Positions 1-8,759 of a stretch of 34,132 nucleotides of DNA are shown in pieces. The position numbers and the translations under genes were made by a program. Position 1 is the first letter of the stretch. Every line of letters begins with the position of its first letter. Below the pieces are notes generated by a model. It saw nothing but the letters and a program-made list of their open reading frames with translations, made no database searches and was not told where the DNA came from. Source of the stretch: JBBDNC01 sp040877875 (GTDB lineage Bacteria; Bacteroidota; Rhodothermia; Balneolales; Balneolaceae); contig JBBDNC010000037.1 of assembly GCA_040877875.1 (NCBI GenBank), positions 1-34,132 of the forward strand, in the 5' to 3' direction.

Positions 1-128
1 AACAGGGGGTGAAGGTGTGTTAACCTTGCCCCGGATTGGCAATGAAGTTTTAAAGGCAGTGATAAAATATTTGTTATTGATCGTACTTTGAGGCCACGAC
101 TAAAATAACGGAGATGATATTGAATTTG

Positions 129-1043
129 TCATTCATTTAAACGCTCCGTGTTACGTTCTCTGCCTCTGAATTCGACAAACTTATACGGCAGAACCCCCCC
201 ACCGAACATATCCGTATACACCTGGGTAAATACAGCTCCTAATAGAATTGACTGTACGTTATAATACACCCAAATGACAAAAACCACCAGAGACCCGGCC
301 GCCCGGTAGGCCGTCTGGATGCCGCTGGCAGAGAGATATAGCCCGATCAGGTATTTGCCCAGAAGGAACAGAAGCGTTGTGACAAGAGCCCCGACCATAA
401 CATCCAGCCAGTGAGCATGAACATCCGGAAGAATTTTGAAAATGAGTGTGAAAAAAATTACAGCAAAGCCGATGGTTGTTATTTGGGAGAGATATTGGTA
501 AAAATCGATTGGAACATTCGGAAGTATTTCGAGAAACATGGCGGAGATCAATCCAATTATGGCCTCTGCAATGAGCGAGGTGAGTAACAAAAGGCTGAAG
601 AGGATGATCATCCCGAATGAAAGAAGCCGGTTCAATAGAAAATGCCAGACCGAGTGGATTTTTACTTCCCCGATATTCCAGATTCTGTTCAGTGTGAGTT
701 TCAATTGACTGATCACCGTTGTCGCACCAAATATGACGATGATCGAAGCGATAATTGAAGTCAGGGCACCGGATTGAAGTTGTGAACTTTGAGCCAGGAA
801 CTGATTCAGGTTGGTTGCAATATCCTCACCGAGAAATTCCTGAAGCTGAAACTGCAACTGTTCGGTGATCATCTCCTCACTGAAAAACAGTCCCGACAGG
901 GAGACGATTAATATAAACAGGGGGGCGACCGAAAAAATCGTGTAAAAAGCAATGGCAGCTCCCTGGGTCATGATATCATCTTCGAGAGCTTTGTAAAACG
1001 TCGCTGTAATGAGCTCCTTAATCTTATTCAAATACCTGATCAT
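129..1043 (-). CDS. YihY/BrkB family inner-membrane protein
   Basis: This 304-residue integral membrane protein fits the YihY/virulence factor BrkB family (once mis-called ribonuclease BN). The family is widespread and its molecular role is unsettled. The N-terminus carries the family signature: a short amphipathic stretch, then DDIMTQGAAIAFYTIFSVAP around residues 22-41, where polar residues precede the first membrane helix. About six hydrophobic segments follow, ending near residue 275 (VYYNVQSILLGAVFTQVY), and then a short charged tail. The ATG at 1043 is the only sensible start. It lies 72 bases downstream of the DUF502 gene on the same strand, so the two may be co-transcribed. A run of seven C at 194-200 encodes Gly-Gly-Gly near the C-terminus and is in frame here. 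Confidence 0.9.
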   Translation of the reverse strand: MIRYLNKIKELITATFYKALEDDIMTQGAAIAFYTIFSVAPLFILIVSLSGLFFSEEMITEQLQFQLQEFLGEDIATNLNQFLAQSSQLQSGALTSIIASIIVIFGATTVISQLKLTLNRIWNIGEVKIHSVWHFLLNRLLSFGMIILFSLLLLTSLIAEAIIGLISAMFLEILPNVPIDFYQYLSQITTIGFAVIFFTLIFKILPDVHAHWLDVMVGALVTTLLFLLGKYLIGLYLSASGIQTAYRAAGSLVVFVIWVYYNVQSILLGAVFTQVYTDMFGGGVLPYKFVEFRGRERNTERLNE

Positions 1044-1115
1044 GATACTGGCCGGTCGTTAACAGAAATTTTTTTATCAGGATTACTCTTCTCATGGGTT
1101 GTATGACGGGATTCC

Positions 1116-1679
1116 TTAATCAAGTTGTGTAACTCCGGCGGATACGGCAAATTTCATGGCATCGGTCGGGTGGATCTCCAGGGTTTTTACGCGTGAAGGT
1201 TCAACCAGAAAAAGATTGCCGGAAAAGTTATAGGAATGCGGGCAATAGACGGCTACTCTGTTTTTGATTTTCAGTTTTTCAAGATTCTGTTCGGTGATGA
1301 AGCCGATGCGATCCACCCCGTCTATTAGGGTAACGACGACCGGCCGGTTGAATTTCTTTTTATCGCCCACGAATGCCTCTGTCAGATCCTTTAAAGAGGA
1401 GTAAAATATTTTAATCAGGGGAATTTGTTCCAGCAGACTTTCAAAGAAACTAAAGAACGGCCTGAAAAAGGCTCGTGTGACAAAAAAGCCGAGCAAGAGG
1501 ATTAACAGAACAGCTGTTATCAGGCCAAGCCCCGGGATGTCCTGCCGAAGCCAGTCAAACAGCAGGTTATTAAATAAATCGTTGGCCCAGGAAACCATGA
1601 TGACAAATATGTACAGAGTTCCAAAAACAGGAAATACAAAAAGAAGTCCGCGCAGAAAGGTTTTAAGCAATTTTCTCAT
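1116..1679 (-). CDS. DUF502 family membrane protein
   Basis: A 187-residue protein of the DUF502 family, whose function is unknown. Two hydrophobic segments (about residues 8-30 and 50-68) flank a short loop. A soluble domain follows with the family pattern IPLIKIFYSSLKDLTEAF, then VVVTLIDGVDRIGFITE, and near the end an H-P-T-D-A-M-K-F-A-V-S-A-G sequence that matches the family's conserved C-terminal region. I chose the ATG at 1679 because the protein there begins MRKLLKTFLRGLLFVFP, as members of the family usually do. An in-frame ATG at 1793 would add 38 residues that do not look like the family. It is divergent from alaS and upstream of the BrkB-family gene. Confidence 0.85.
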   Translation of the reverse strand: MRKLLKTFLRGLLFVFPVFGTLYIFVIMVSWANDLFNNLLFDWLRQDIPGLGLITAVLLILLLGFFVTRAFFRPFFSFFESLLEQIPLIKIFYSSLKDLTEAFVGDKKKFNRPVVVTLIDGVDRIGFITEQNLEKLKIKNRVAVYCPHSYNFSGNLFLVEPSRVKTLEIHPTDAMKFAVSAGVTQLD

Positions 1680-1871
1680 GACATGGAGAGGTATTGGGTT
1701 TAGATTCTTTTCAGTGATAAATATATGGAAAAGAGGACATAGCACATAGTTTTGTGTTGCCCGGTACTCTACAAATAGAGAGATGAGGTTCATCCCATTT
1801 TTTTCTATTTTTCGACCCGGCGGCTGACGAATAAAATCTACGTCTTAATACGTTTCAATTTCAAAGCAAGT

Positions 1872-4544
1872 ATGAGCCTTAAATCTTCAGACCAGATACG
1901 TCGGGAATTCTTCGACTTCTTCAGGGAGAAAGACCACATCATTACGGATAGTGCCCCGGTGGTGCCGAAAGAGGATCCGACACTGCTGTTTACGAATGCA
2001 GGGATGAATCAATTCAAACCGATTTTTCTCGGTGAGGAGCCGGGCTATAAGAAGAACAGTAAAATTTGGAAGAGGGCAGCAGATTCACAACGCTGTATTC
2101 GGGTTAGCGGCAAGCATAACGACCTCGAGGAGGTCGGCCATGACACCTATCACCATACCCTGTTTGAAATGTTGGGGAACTGGTCGTTCGGCGACTATTT
2201 CAAGAAGGAAGCCATTGCCTGGGCCTGGGAGCTGCTGGTGGACCGCTGGGGGCTGGAGCCGGACCGCCTGTATGCGACGGTGTTCGAGGGGGATGAATCG
2301 GACGGGCTGCCTGTAGATGAAGAGTCAATTTCACTTTGGAAAAGTGAAACCGGAATGGATCCCGGCCATATTCTGAAGTTTGGCAAAAAAGATAATTTCT
2401 GGGAAATGGGCGACACCGGCCCCTGTGGCCCCTGTTCCGAAGTCCATGTGGACCTGCGTCCGGACGAGGAGCGAAATAAATCGGACGGTGCCAGGCTGGT
2501 GAATCAGGATGACCCAAGGGTGATGGAGATCTGGAATCTGGTATTTATCCAGTTTAACCGTCAGAATGACGGAAGCCTGGAAAAACTGCCGGCTCAGCAT
2601 GTCGATACAGGGTTGGGCTTTGAGCGGATGTGTGCCATCCTACAGGGCAAGAAATCCAACTACGACACGGATGTTTTTTCTCCGCTTTTGAAAAAAATAT
2701 CCGAAATGGCCGGAAAAACCTACGGGGAAGATGAAGAGATTGATATTGCCATGCGGGTTATTGCAGATCACATCCGTGCAGTAAGTTTTGCTATTGCGGA
2801 TGGGGCTTCTCCGTCAAATGAAGGAAGAGGATATGTGATCCGACGAATTCTGCGCCGGGCTATTCGTTATGGCTGGGACCGACTGGGTTTCAAGCAGCCT
2901 TTTTTCCATAAACTGACCCCGGTTTTGGCAGACCAGTTCAAGGATGTATTTCCGGAGCTGCAGGGCCAGAGCGAGTATGTTGTGAATGTAATCCGGGCGG
3001 AAGAACAGAGTTTTTTAAAGACACTTGGCCAGGGGATTGAGCTGTTTAATGAAATGGTTGAAGAGAATGAGGTCATGAAAGGGGAGGATGCATTTAAATT
3101 ACATGACACTTATGGCTTTCCAATCGATTTGACCCAGTTGATGGCCCGTGAAAAAGGGGTTCAGGTGGATACGGAGACGTTTAACAAGCTGATGCAGGAG
3201 CAGAAAGACCGGGCCCGGGCTGCCGGAAAGTTTGCGTCGGAGGATCAGGAGTCAAGAAATTGGACAGTCATCCAAAAGAGACCGGTGGAATTCGAATTTA
3301 TTGGCTACGATCATCTGAAGGCAGATGTCTCGATCCGTGCTGTTTCAGATGGGGATAAAAATAAGCTGATATTACTTGACCGGTCTCCGTTTTATGCCGA
3401 GAGCGGAGGTCAGGTGGCCGATACGGGAGTTCTAAAGAATAATGGCGAGCAAATACGGGTGCTGGATGTGCAGAAAAGCAACGAGGGACATTTGCATTAT
3501 GTAGACCGGCTTCCCCTGGAAGTGAAGGGCGAATGGGTGGCCGAGGTGGACCGTGAACGACGGCTTGAAGTCCGGAAACACCATACGGCCACTCACCTGA
3601 TGCACGCTGCCCTGAGGGAAGTACTTGGGGATCATGTGGTGCAAAAAGGATCCCTGGTCGATGAGGACCGGATCCGGTTTGATTTTTCTCATTACGAAGC
3701 CTTGACACCCGAACAACTGGATGAGGTCGAACAAATTGTGAATGAAAAAATCCAGCAGAACATCCCCCGCCAGGAAGAACGGGACGTACCGATTGACGAA
3801 GCACGGAAACGGGGGGCGATGATGCTGTTCGGGGAAAAATACGGGGACCGGGTTCGCATGATTACATTTGATGAATCCTGGTCGGTAGAACTATGCGGCG
3901 GGACTCATGCGGATGCAACCGGCGAAATCGGGTATTTTCGTTTTTTGGGAGAATCTTCGGCTGCAGCGGGTATCCGACGGGTAGAGGCTGTTGTCGGCCG
4001 GCCGGCCGACCGTCTTTTGAGGGAGGAGAGAAAGACCCTGGAACAGATCCGCCGTTCACTCGGAAGCCAGGGAAACCTGATTAAAGATCTGCAGGGGGTG
4101 CTCGAAGAACGTAAAAGCCTGGAACGGAAACTGGAACAGGTTGAACAAAAACAAGCCTCCGGAAAGCTGGACCAGATTCTGAAAGAACGAAAACCGATCG
4201 GGCCTTCCGGTTTGGTAAGCGGTGAAATTCCGGGTGCAGATATGGATACATTGAAACAAATGGGATACGAAGCATTGAAGAAAGTTGAAAAATCAACCGT
4301 TATTGTGCTTGGATCTGTTGATAATGAGGAAGAGAAAGTGGTTCTGATGGCAGCGATAACACCTGATCTGAATGAAAAAGGACTAAAAGCCGGAGAGCTT
4401 GTCGGCAAGCTCGGTAAAATTGTCGGCGGCGGCGGCGGTGGGCAGCCAAATCTGGCCACTGCGGGGGGACGATATCCGAAGAAGCTTGAAGAAGCCTTTG
4501 AAGCAGCTGAGGAATGGCTTGGATCCGTGAACAATAATCAATAA
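1872..4544 (+). CDS. alaS: alanyl-tRNA synthetase
   Basis: This 890-residue cytoplasmic class II aminoacyl-tRNA synthetase attaches alanine to tRNA-Ala. Its length is typical of bacterial AlaRS. The catalytic domain begins with RREFFDFFREKDH and includes the motif 1 region with LFTNAGMNQFKPIFLG. The editing domain shows its zinc-binding motifs: H-T-A-T-H near residue 571 and C-G-G-T-H near residue 675. A coiled segment (about residues 715-760) leads to the C-Ala domain, which ends with the glycine run GGGGGGQPNLATAGG. The start fits the family N-terminus (SSDQIRREFFDFF). An upstream TACGTTTC at 1849-1856 resembles a Bacteroidota -7 box, but I see no matching -33 element. Confidence 0.98.
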   Translation: MSLKSSDQIRREFFDFFREKDHIITDSAPVVPKEDPTLLFTNAGMNQFKPIFLGEEPGYKKNSKIWKRAADSQRCIRVSGKHNDLEEVGHDTYHHTLFEMLGNWSFGDYFKKEAIAWAWELLVDRWGLEPDRLYATVFEGDESDGLPVDEESISLWKSETGMDPGHILKFGKKDNFWEMGDTGPCGPCSEVHVDLRPDEERNKSDGARLVNQDDPRVMEIWNLVFIQFNRQNDGSLEKLPAQHVDTGLGFERMCAILQGKKSNYDTDVFSPLLKKISEMAGKTYGEDEEIDIAMRVIADHIRAVSFAIADGASPSNEGRGYVIRRILRRAIRYGWDRLGFKQPFFHKLTPVLADQFKDVFPELQGQSEYVVNVIRAEEQSFLKTLGQGIELFNEMVEENEVMKGEDAFKLHDTYGFPIDLTQLMAREKGVQVDTETFNKLMQEQKDRARAAGKFASEDQESRNWTVIQKRPVEFEFIGYDHLKADVSIRAVSDGDKNKLILLDRSPFYAESGGQVADTGVLKNNGEQIRVLDVQKSNEGHLHYVDRLPLEVKGEWVAEVDRERRLEVRKHHTATHLMHAALREVLGDHVVQKGSLVDEDRIRFDFSHYEALTPEQLDEVEQIVNEKIQQNIPRQEERDVPIDEARKRGAMMLFGEKYGDRVRMITFDESWSVELCGGTHADATGEIGYFRFLGESSAAAGIRRVEAVVGRPADRLLREERKTLEQIRRSLGSQGNLIKDLQGVLEERKSLERKLEQVEQKQASGKLDQILKERKPIGPSGLVSGEIPGADMDTLKQMGYEALKKVEKSTVIVLGSVDNEEEKVVLMAAITPDLNEKGLKAGELVGKLGKIVGGGGGGQPNLATAGGRYPKKLEEAFEAAEEWLGSVNNNQ

Positions 4545-4644
4545 TCAGTGTGCAGTATGTCATCCGCCGGCTGGTGAGAGTGTATCAGTGAATCTGGCGG
4601 CGGAGAGATGCCAGTCGTTCCAATGCTGAAAACTTTTTAAAACT

Positions 4645-4675
4645 TTTGCTATCTTGGAAGACTTCATTACATAAG
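4645..4675 (+). promoter_or_regulatory. candidate Bacteroidota-type promoter for the pdh genes
   Basis: TTTG at 4645-4648 is separated by 19 bases from TACATAAG at 4668-4675, close in layout to the Bacteroidota consensus TTTG-19-TAnnTTTG, although the -7 box matches only partly. A transcript from here would have a leader of roughly 15 bases before the pdhA start. The alaS-pdhA gap has no T-tracted hairpin, so read-through from alaS is also possible. Confidence 0.35.
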
Positions 4676-4696
4676 ATTTTTAATTGACGTACCACT

Positions 4697-5800
4697 ATGA
4701 CTATGGCAAAGACCGAGCAACAAGCTGTGTTTACCCCCATCGGACTGAATAAAAACAGTAAGGGGAAAATAGATAAAGCCGTTGAGCTGCCGGATCCGAC
4801 AAGTTCAACCCATAAAGACCTGGGGCTAAGCAAGCAGGATGTTGTGGATATGTATGAGATGATGTATTTGCAGAGAAGATTTGAGGAACGTGCGATGCAG
4901 ATGTATCAAAAGGGAAAGTTCGGAGGTTTTTTGCATCTATACATCGGGCAGGAAGCCGTTTCAACGGGCTCGGTTTGGGCACTTAACGATGATGATGATA
5001 TTATTACGGCCTATCGGGACCATGGGTGGGGCTTGGTCCGGGGTGTAACCCCGAAAGAGGGGATGGCTGAGTTATATGGGAAAGCTGCCGGCTGTTCCAA
5101 AGGGAAGGGAGGGTCGATGCATTTCGCCAAAGTTGAAAATCATTTTTGGGGTGGTCACGGGATCGTCGGTGGAAGTATTTCCCTGGGGGGTGGAATTGCT
5201 TTTGCGAACAAATATAAAGAAAACGGCCGGGTTACCGCCTGTTATCTCGGAGATGGTGCGGTAGACCAGGGAGTGCTTCATGAGGTTTTGAATATGAGTC
5301 AGTTGTGGAAATTGCCTTGTATCTATGTTGTGGAAAATAACGGTTATGCCATGGGAACGTCTGCAAGACGCCACAGTGTAGGGGAGATTCACGAGCGGGC
5401 ACAAGGTTACGGAATGAAAAGCACCCTGATCAATGGCATGGATGTCTTTTCCGTTTATGAAAAAATGAAAGAAATTGCCGAAGAAGTCCGAAAGGATTCG
5501 ATGCCGTGGTTTGTAGAGATCCGAACGTATCGGTACCGGGGACATTCGATGTCCGATCCCCAAACCTATCGTACTAAAAAGGAGCTGCAGGAGTATCAGA
5601 AGATCGATGCCATTGAGCGGCTGAAAACCTACATATCAGAGAATAAAATCACCTCAAACAAGAAAATAGAGGAGCTGGAAGAAAAGGTGGAAAATAAGGT
5701 GCTGGAGGCCATTGAGTTTGCCGAAGAAGCCGATTTCCCCGATGAAAACGCCCTGTATGAGGACATGTTTGCCGGCGAAAATCCGGTTTTTCATAAGTAA
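4697..5800 (+). CDS. pdhA: pyruvate dehydrogenase E1 component, alpha subunit
   Basis: The 367-residue alpha subunit of the heterotetrameric E1. With the beta subunit it uses thiamine diphosphate to decarboxylate pyruvate (or a related 2-oxo acid) and pass the acyl group to lipoyl-E2. The thiamine diphosphate site is visible as GDGAVDQGVLHEVLN near residue 186, closing with the E-N-N-G-Y triplet region. The flexible loop YRYRGHSMSDPQTYR near residue 276 holds the conserved His and Ser. A short extension of about 40 residues precedes the core (YEMMYLQRRFEERAMQMY). The first ATG is used; a second lies two codons in. It is followed 58 bases later by the beta subunit gene, so E1 and E2 appear to be one transcription unit. 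A branched-chain 2-oxo acid substrate cannot be fully excluded, but similarity in the core motifs favours pyruvate. Confidence 0.94.
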   Translation: MTMAKTEQQAVFTPIGLNKNSKGKIDKAVELPDPTSSTHKDLGLSKQDVVDMYEMMYLQRRFEERAMQMYQKGKFGGFLHLYIGQEAVSTGSVWALNDDDDIITAYRDHGWGLVRGVTPKEGMAELYGKAAGCSKGKGGSMHFAKVENHFWGGHGIVGGSISLGGGIAFANKYKENGRVTACYLGDGAVDQGVLHEVLNMSQLWKLPCIYVVENNGYAMGTSARRHSVGEIHERAQGYGMKSTLINGMDVFSVYEKMKEIAEEVRKDSMPWFVEIRTYRYRGHSMSDPQTYRTKKELQEYQKIDAIERLKTYISENKITSNKKIEELEEKVENKVLEAIEFAEEADFPDENALYEDMFAGENPVFHK

Positions 5801-5858
5801 CTGAGGAGTCCTTTTCACTTTTTTAACCTTCAATTTTTAACATTCAACATACTCCACT

Positions 5859-6842
5859 ATGGCAGTTTTACAAATGCGGGAAGCACTCCTTGAAGCGATT
5901 GACGAAGAGATGGAGAAAGATGAAAACATCTTCGTAATGGGCGAGGAGGTTGCCGAGTATAACGGGGCTTATAAGGTAACCGAGGGATTGCTGGATAAAT
6001 ACGGATTCAAGCGTATGATCGATACGCCGATTTCAGAACTTGGTTTTGCCGGAATAGGAACGGGAGCTGCAATGAACGGGTTGCGCCCGATCGTCGAATT
6101 TATGACGTTTAATTTTGCCGTCCTGGCGGCTGATCAGATTCTCAACCACGCCTCCAAGGTCCGCTATATGACCGGGGGACAGGTGAATGTGCCGATTGTT
6201 TTCCGCGGACCGAACGCATCGGCGGGCCAGTTGAGTGCGACGCATTCGGTTGCTTATGACTCGATGTACGCCCATTTTCCCGGCCTGAAGGTGATCTATG
6301 TATCCGAACCGGACGATGCCAAGGGGCTGCTGAAATCGGCAATCCGGGATGAGGATCCGGTCTTATTTATGGAATCGGAGCAAATGTACGGCCTGAAGGG
6401 GGAGGTATCTGAGGAGGAAGATTACACGATTCCGATCGGCAAGGGGAAAATCAAACGTGAAGGGTCCGATGTAACGGTGGTGGCGCACGGCAAGATGTAT
6501 CATGTGGCCAAACAGGCGGCTGCACAGTTGGAAAAAGAGGGTGTAGAAGTGGAAATTATTGATCCCCGAACCGTCAAGCCCCTGGATGTGGAGATGATTA
6601 TCAAGTCGATCAAAAAGACCAACCGGTGTGTGATTGTCGACGAGGCACATCCATTTGCCGGACTTGCAGCGGAAGTAGGCTTTCTGATCCAGAGGGAAGC
6701 CTTTGATTATTTGGATGCTCCGGTACAACGCGTTACACTACCGGATGTAAATGCACCGTTTGCAAAAAATCTGTTTGACCTCTGGCTGCCATCGGCCAAC
6801 AATGTAATCGATGCTGTGAATACGGTTACATACAGGAAATAG
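5859..6842 (+). CDS. pdhB: pyruvate dehydrogenase E1 component, beta subunit
   Basis: The 327-residue beta subunit of E1, which completes the thiamine diphosphate site at the alpha-beta interface and carries the C-terminal transketolase domain. The N-terminus has MREALLEAIDEEMEKDENIFVMGEEV, whose glutamate near residue 28 is the cofactor-activating acidic residue in this family. The central part contains GGQVNVPIVFRGPNASAGQL, and the C-terminal domain contains VEVEIIDPRTVKPLD and VDEAHPFAGLAAEV. The length is normal. It lies between pdhA and the E2 gene with short gaps of 58 and 37 bases that contain AT-rich CAACATTCAA-like leader sequence and no terminator. Confidence 0.95.
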   Translation: MAVLQMREALLEAIDEEMEKDENIFVMGEEVAEYNGAYKVTEGLLDKYGFKRMIDTPISELGFAGIGTGAAMNGLRPIVEFMTFNFAVLAADQILNHASKVRYMTGGQVNVPIVFRGPNASAGQLSATHSVAYDSMYAHFPGLKVIYVSEPDDAKGLLKSAIRDEDPVLFMESEQMYGLKGEVSEEEDYTIPIGKGKIKREGSDVTVVAHGKMYHVAKQAAAQLEKEGVEVEIIDPRTVKPLDVEMIIKSIKKTNRCVIVDEAHPFAGLAAEVGFLIQREAFDYLDAPVQRVTLPDVNAPFAKNLFDLWLPSANNVIDAVNTVTYRK

Positions 6843-6879
6843 TTCAACATTCAACATTCAAAATTCATAATTCACAAAC

Positions 6880-8133
6880 ATGGCTGTTAAAATTGAAATG
6901 CCCAAGCTGAGCGACACCATGGAAGAAGGTGTCATTGCCAAATGGAATGTCAAAGAAGGAGATGTGGTGGAATCCGGCGATGTCATTGCTGAAGTAGAGA
7001 CCGACAAGGCCACCATGGAAGTGGAGGTTTTTGACGATGGCACTATTTTAAAAATCCTCGTGGAAGAAGGTGATGCCGTACCTTTGGGGGGATTGATGGC
7101 GGTTATCGGGGAAGAAAGTGAGGATATCAGTGACCTTCTTGCTGAGGCTGAAAGCAGTGCGGGTGATGAAGAAGCTGTGGAAGAACCGGCTTCAACGGAA
7201 AAAGAGAAGGGATCGAAAGCGAAAAAAGAATCCGGGAGCCCCTCGCTGGAAAATCTGAAAGGGAATGGAACCGGCGAGATTTCGGAGGATGAGGGACGTA
7301 TCAAGGCTTCCCCCCTTGCCCGCAGTATGGCTGAAGAACGGGGGATTGATCTTCGAAAAGTGGATGGAAGTGGTCCCGAGGGACGCATTATCAAAAAGGA
7401 TATCGAAGAATATACTGAGAAACCGGCAATGGCTATTCCGACATTTGAAGCCGGGGAAAGTGAAGATATTCGTGTTTCACAAATGCGAAAGACGGTTGCA
7501 CGGCGCCTTTCGGAGAGCAAATTTTCCAGCCCTCATTTCTATGAGACGATAGATATTGACATGAAACATGCCGTGGCCGCACGTAATAAAGTGAATGAAA
7601 TCAGCGAAGTAAAGATCAGTTTCAATGATATTGTTGTAAAGGCCTGTGCGGCAGCCCTCAGGAGGCATCCGGATGTAAACAGTTCGTGGCATGAGGATAC
7701 TATCCGACGCCACGGAGATGTCCATATCGCTGTGGCTGTGGCGATTGAAGAGGGACTCCTGACACCGGTTATTCAGCATGCTGATAAAAAGAACCTGAGA
7801 ACGATTTCGTCCGAAACGAGAGAACTTGCCGAACTGGCACGTGAAAAAAAGCTTCAACCCGAACAGATGGAGGGCAGTACGTTTACAATCAGTAACCTCG
7901 GCATGTTTGGAATCGAGGAGTTTACGGCCATTATCAATCCCCCGAACGCCTGCATTCTTGCTGTAGGAGTGATTCGGGATGTCCCGGTTGTGGAGGATGG
8001 AGAAGTTGTTCCGGGCAAGAGAATGAAGGTGACGCTTTCCAGCGATCACCGGATTGTAGACGGTGCCAAGGCCGCCCAGTTCCTCAATACTCTACGTCAA
8101 ATGCTCGAAAATCCACTTGGAATGCTTTTATAG
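6880..8133 (+). CDS. pdhC: dihydrolipoamide acetyltransferase (E2 of pyruvate dehydrogenase)
   Basis: The 417-residue E2 forms the complex's core and transfers the acetyl group from lipoyl-lysine to CoA. It has one N-terminal lipoyl domain (about residues 1-80) with the modified lysine at K43 in ETDKATMEVE. A Glu/Ala/Lys-rich linker follows, then a peripheral subunit-binding domain at about 140-178 (ASPLARSMAEERGIDLRKV). The catalytic domain runs from about 190 to the end, with the active-site motif D-H-R-I-V-D-G at 389-395 containing H390 and D394. It is the last of three genes in order E1 alpha, E1 beta, E2. No E3 (lipoamide dehydrogenase) gene is in the window, so E3 must come from elsewhere. 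Confidence 0.95.
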   Translation: MAVKIEMPKLSDTMEEGVIAKWNVKEGDVVESGDVIAEVETDKATMEVEVFDDGTILKILVEEGDAVPLGGLMAVIGEESEDISDLLAEAESSAGDEEAVEEPASTEKEKGSKAKKESGSPSLENLKGNGTGEISEDEGRIKASPLARSMAEERGIDLRKVDGSGPEGRIIKKDIEEYTEKPAMAIPTFEAGESEDIRVSQMRKTVARRLSESKFSSPHFYETIDIDMKHAVAARNKVNEISEVKISFNDIVVKACAAALRRHPDVNSSWHEDTIRRHGDVHIAVAVAIEEGLLTPVIQHADKKNLRTISSETRELAELAREKKLQPEQMEGSTFTISNLGMFGIEEFTAIINPPNACILAVGVIRDVPVVEDGEVVPGKRMKVTLSSDHRIVDGAKAAQFLNTLRQMLENPLGMLL

Positions 8134-8158
8134 GAGCTAGTGTCATGCCTACGGGGCC

Positions 8159-8182
8159 CCGCCGGCTGGCGGAATCTTTTTT
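8159..8182 (+). terminator. likely intrinsic terminator after pdhC
   Basis: A short GC hairpin (CCGCC, loop GGCT, GGCGG) begins 26 bases after the pdhC stop and is followed, after AATC, by six T. The stem is only 5 bp but fully GC, and the position suits the end of the pdh operon. Confidence 0.5.
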
Positions 8183-8759
8183 GCCGTCTGGCTTCTTTAA
8201 AAAACAGGTACGCAGCTTAAGTTATGCACTGGTTTTTTGCATTGCCAGACAGCAAAATCTCTTCGACAACCCCCATATCGTATTGTTGGCACGCCACTGG
8301 TGGGATAAGAGCTATAAAGTACGGGGCCACAAGAGAGAATATGGATCCGTTACAGGCCCTCTATAGTGTGTACAACAATACCCCTTTACTCGGTCAAGGA
8401 GATGGGGTCAGCGTAAAATATTGTACCCAAAAGGGAGTGATCGCGCCCGCCCACGCACAAGTATGCCTGTTTGCCCTTCTTTTCATTCTTTGAAAGACTT
8501 CCCTCCTTTCTGAATTCCCTCATTTATAGGTATAAACGCCTATATGAAAAACATTAGAACAAGGAATATACCTCTACGTAAATTCATCTATTTTCATAAT
8601 CTAATCTTTGTAAAATAGCGACTATTAAGTTTAAACGGTGAAATTAGCTTAGATATATCCCTATTTATTATTAGAACTTTCTAATGTTAGAATTTTCTAA
8701 TATATTGATCTCAGTTTAATGATGTAGCAAAGAAGCTCGAGATCAACCAAGGGAATTCA
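8183..8759. other. long non-coding stretch before the small secreted-protein gene
   Basis: I see no credible gene here. Two overlapping plus-strand open frames (8145-8366 and 8224-8493) have no recognisable family, signal or neighbour logic. Visible structure includes a near-perfect 12-base inverted repeat (8181-8192 with 8244-8255, one mismatch), a small inverted repeat TATAGG...CCTATA at 8525-8544, and an AT-rich tail containing the two palindromes listed separately. The AT-rich part (about 8520-8750) is probably promoter and regulatory DNA for the gene at 8760. Confidence 0.4.
8671..8700. promoter_or_regulatory. two tandem TTAGAAnnTTCTAA palindromes (candidate operator)
   Basis: TTAGAACTTTCTAA at 8671-8684 and TTAGAATTTTCTAA at 8687-8700 are perfect palindromes around a 2-base centre, repeated with a 16-base period. 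They lie 60-90 bases upstream of the TTG start at 8760. The second copy is identical over 15 bases to the palindrome at 20646-20659 in front of the first pilin-like gene. The spacing suggests binding of two dimers on roughly the same face of the helix. No promoter could be placed confidently around it. Confidence 0.5.

Noticed and set aside
194..200. Run of seven C as a second phase-variation tract in the BrkB-family gene
   Set aside because: It is in frame and near the C-terminus; nothing indicates a displaced reading frame. A G7 at 12224-12230 in the usher and one at 18804-18810 in the PilX-like gene are also in frame.
4421..4441. GGC triplet run as a possible microsatellite
   Set aside because: It encodes the conserved glycine-rich motif of the AlaRS C-Ala domain, so coding constraint explains it.
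3298..4534. Minus-strand open frames of 168 and 209 residues (3298-3804, 3905-4534)
   Set aside because: They lie fully inside alaS, whose motifs are intact, and their sequences are low-complexity Ser/Pro/Arg-rich without any domain.
6858..8049. Minus-strand open frames of 220 and 190 residues over pdhC
   Set aside because: They are antisense to an intact E2 gene; Ser-rich composition mirrors the Glu/Ala codons of the real gene.
8145..8493. Two overlapping plus-strand open frames after pdhC (73 and 89 residues)
   Set aside because: The first overlaps the terminator-like hairpin. Neither has a recognisable domain, signal peptide or family.
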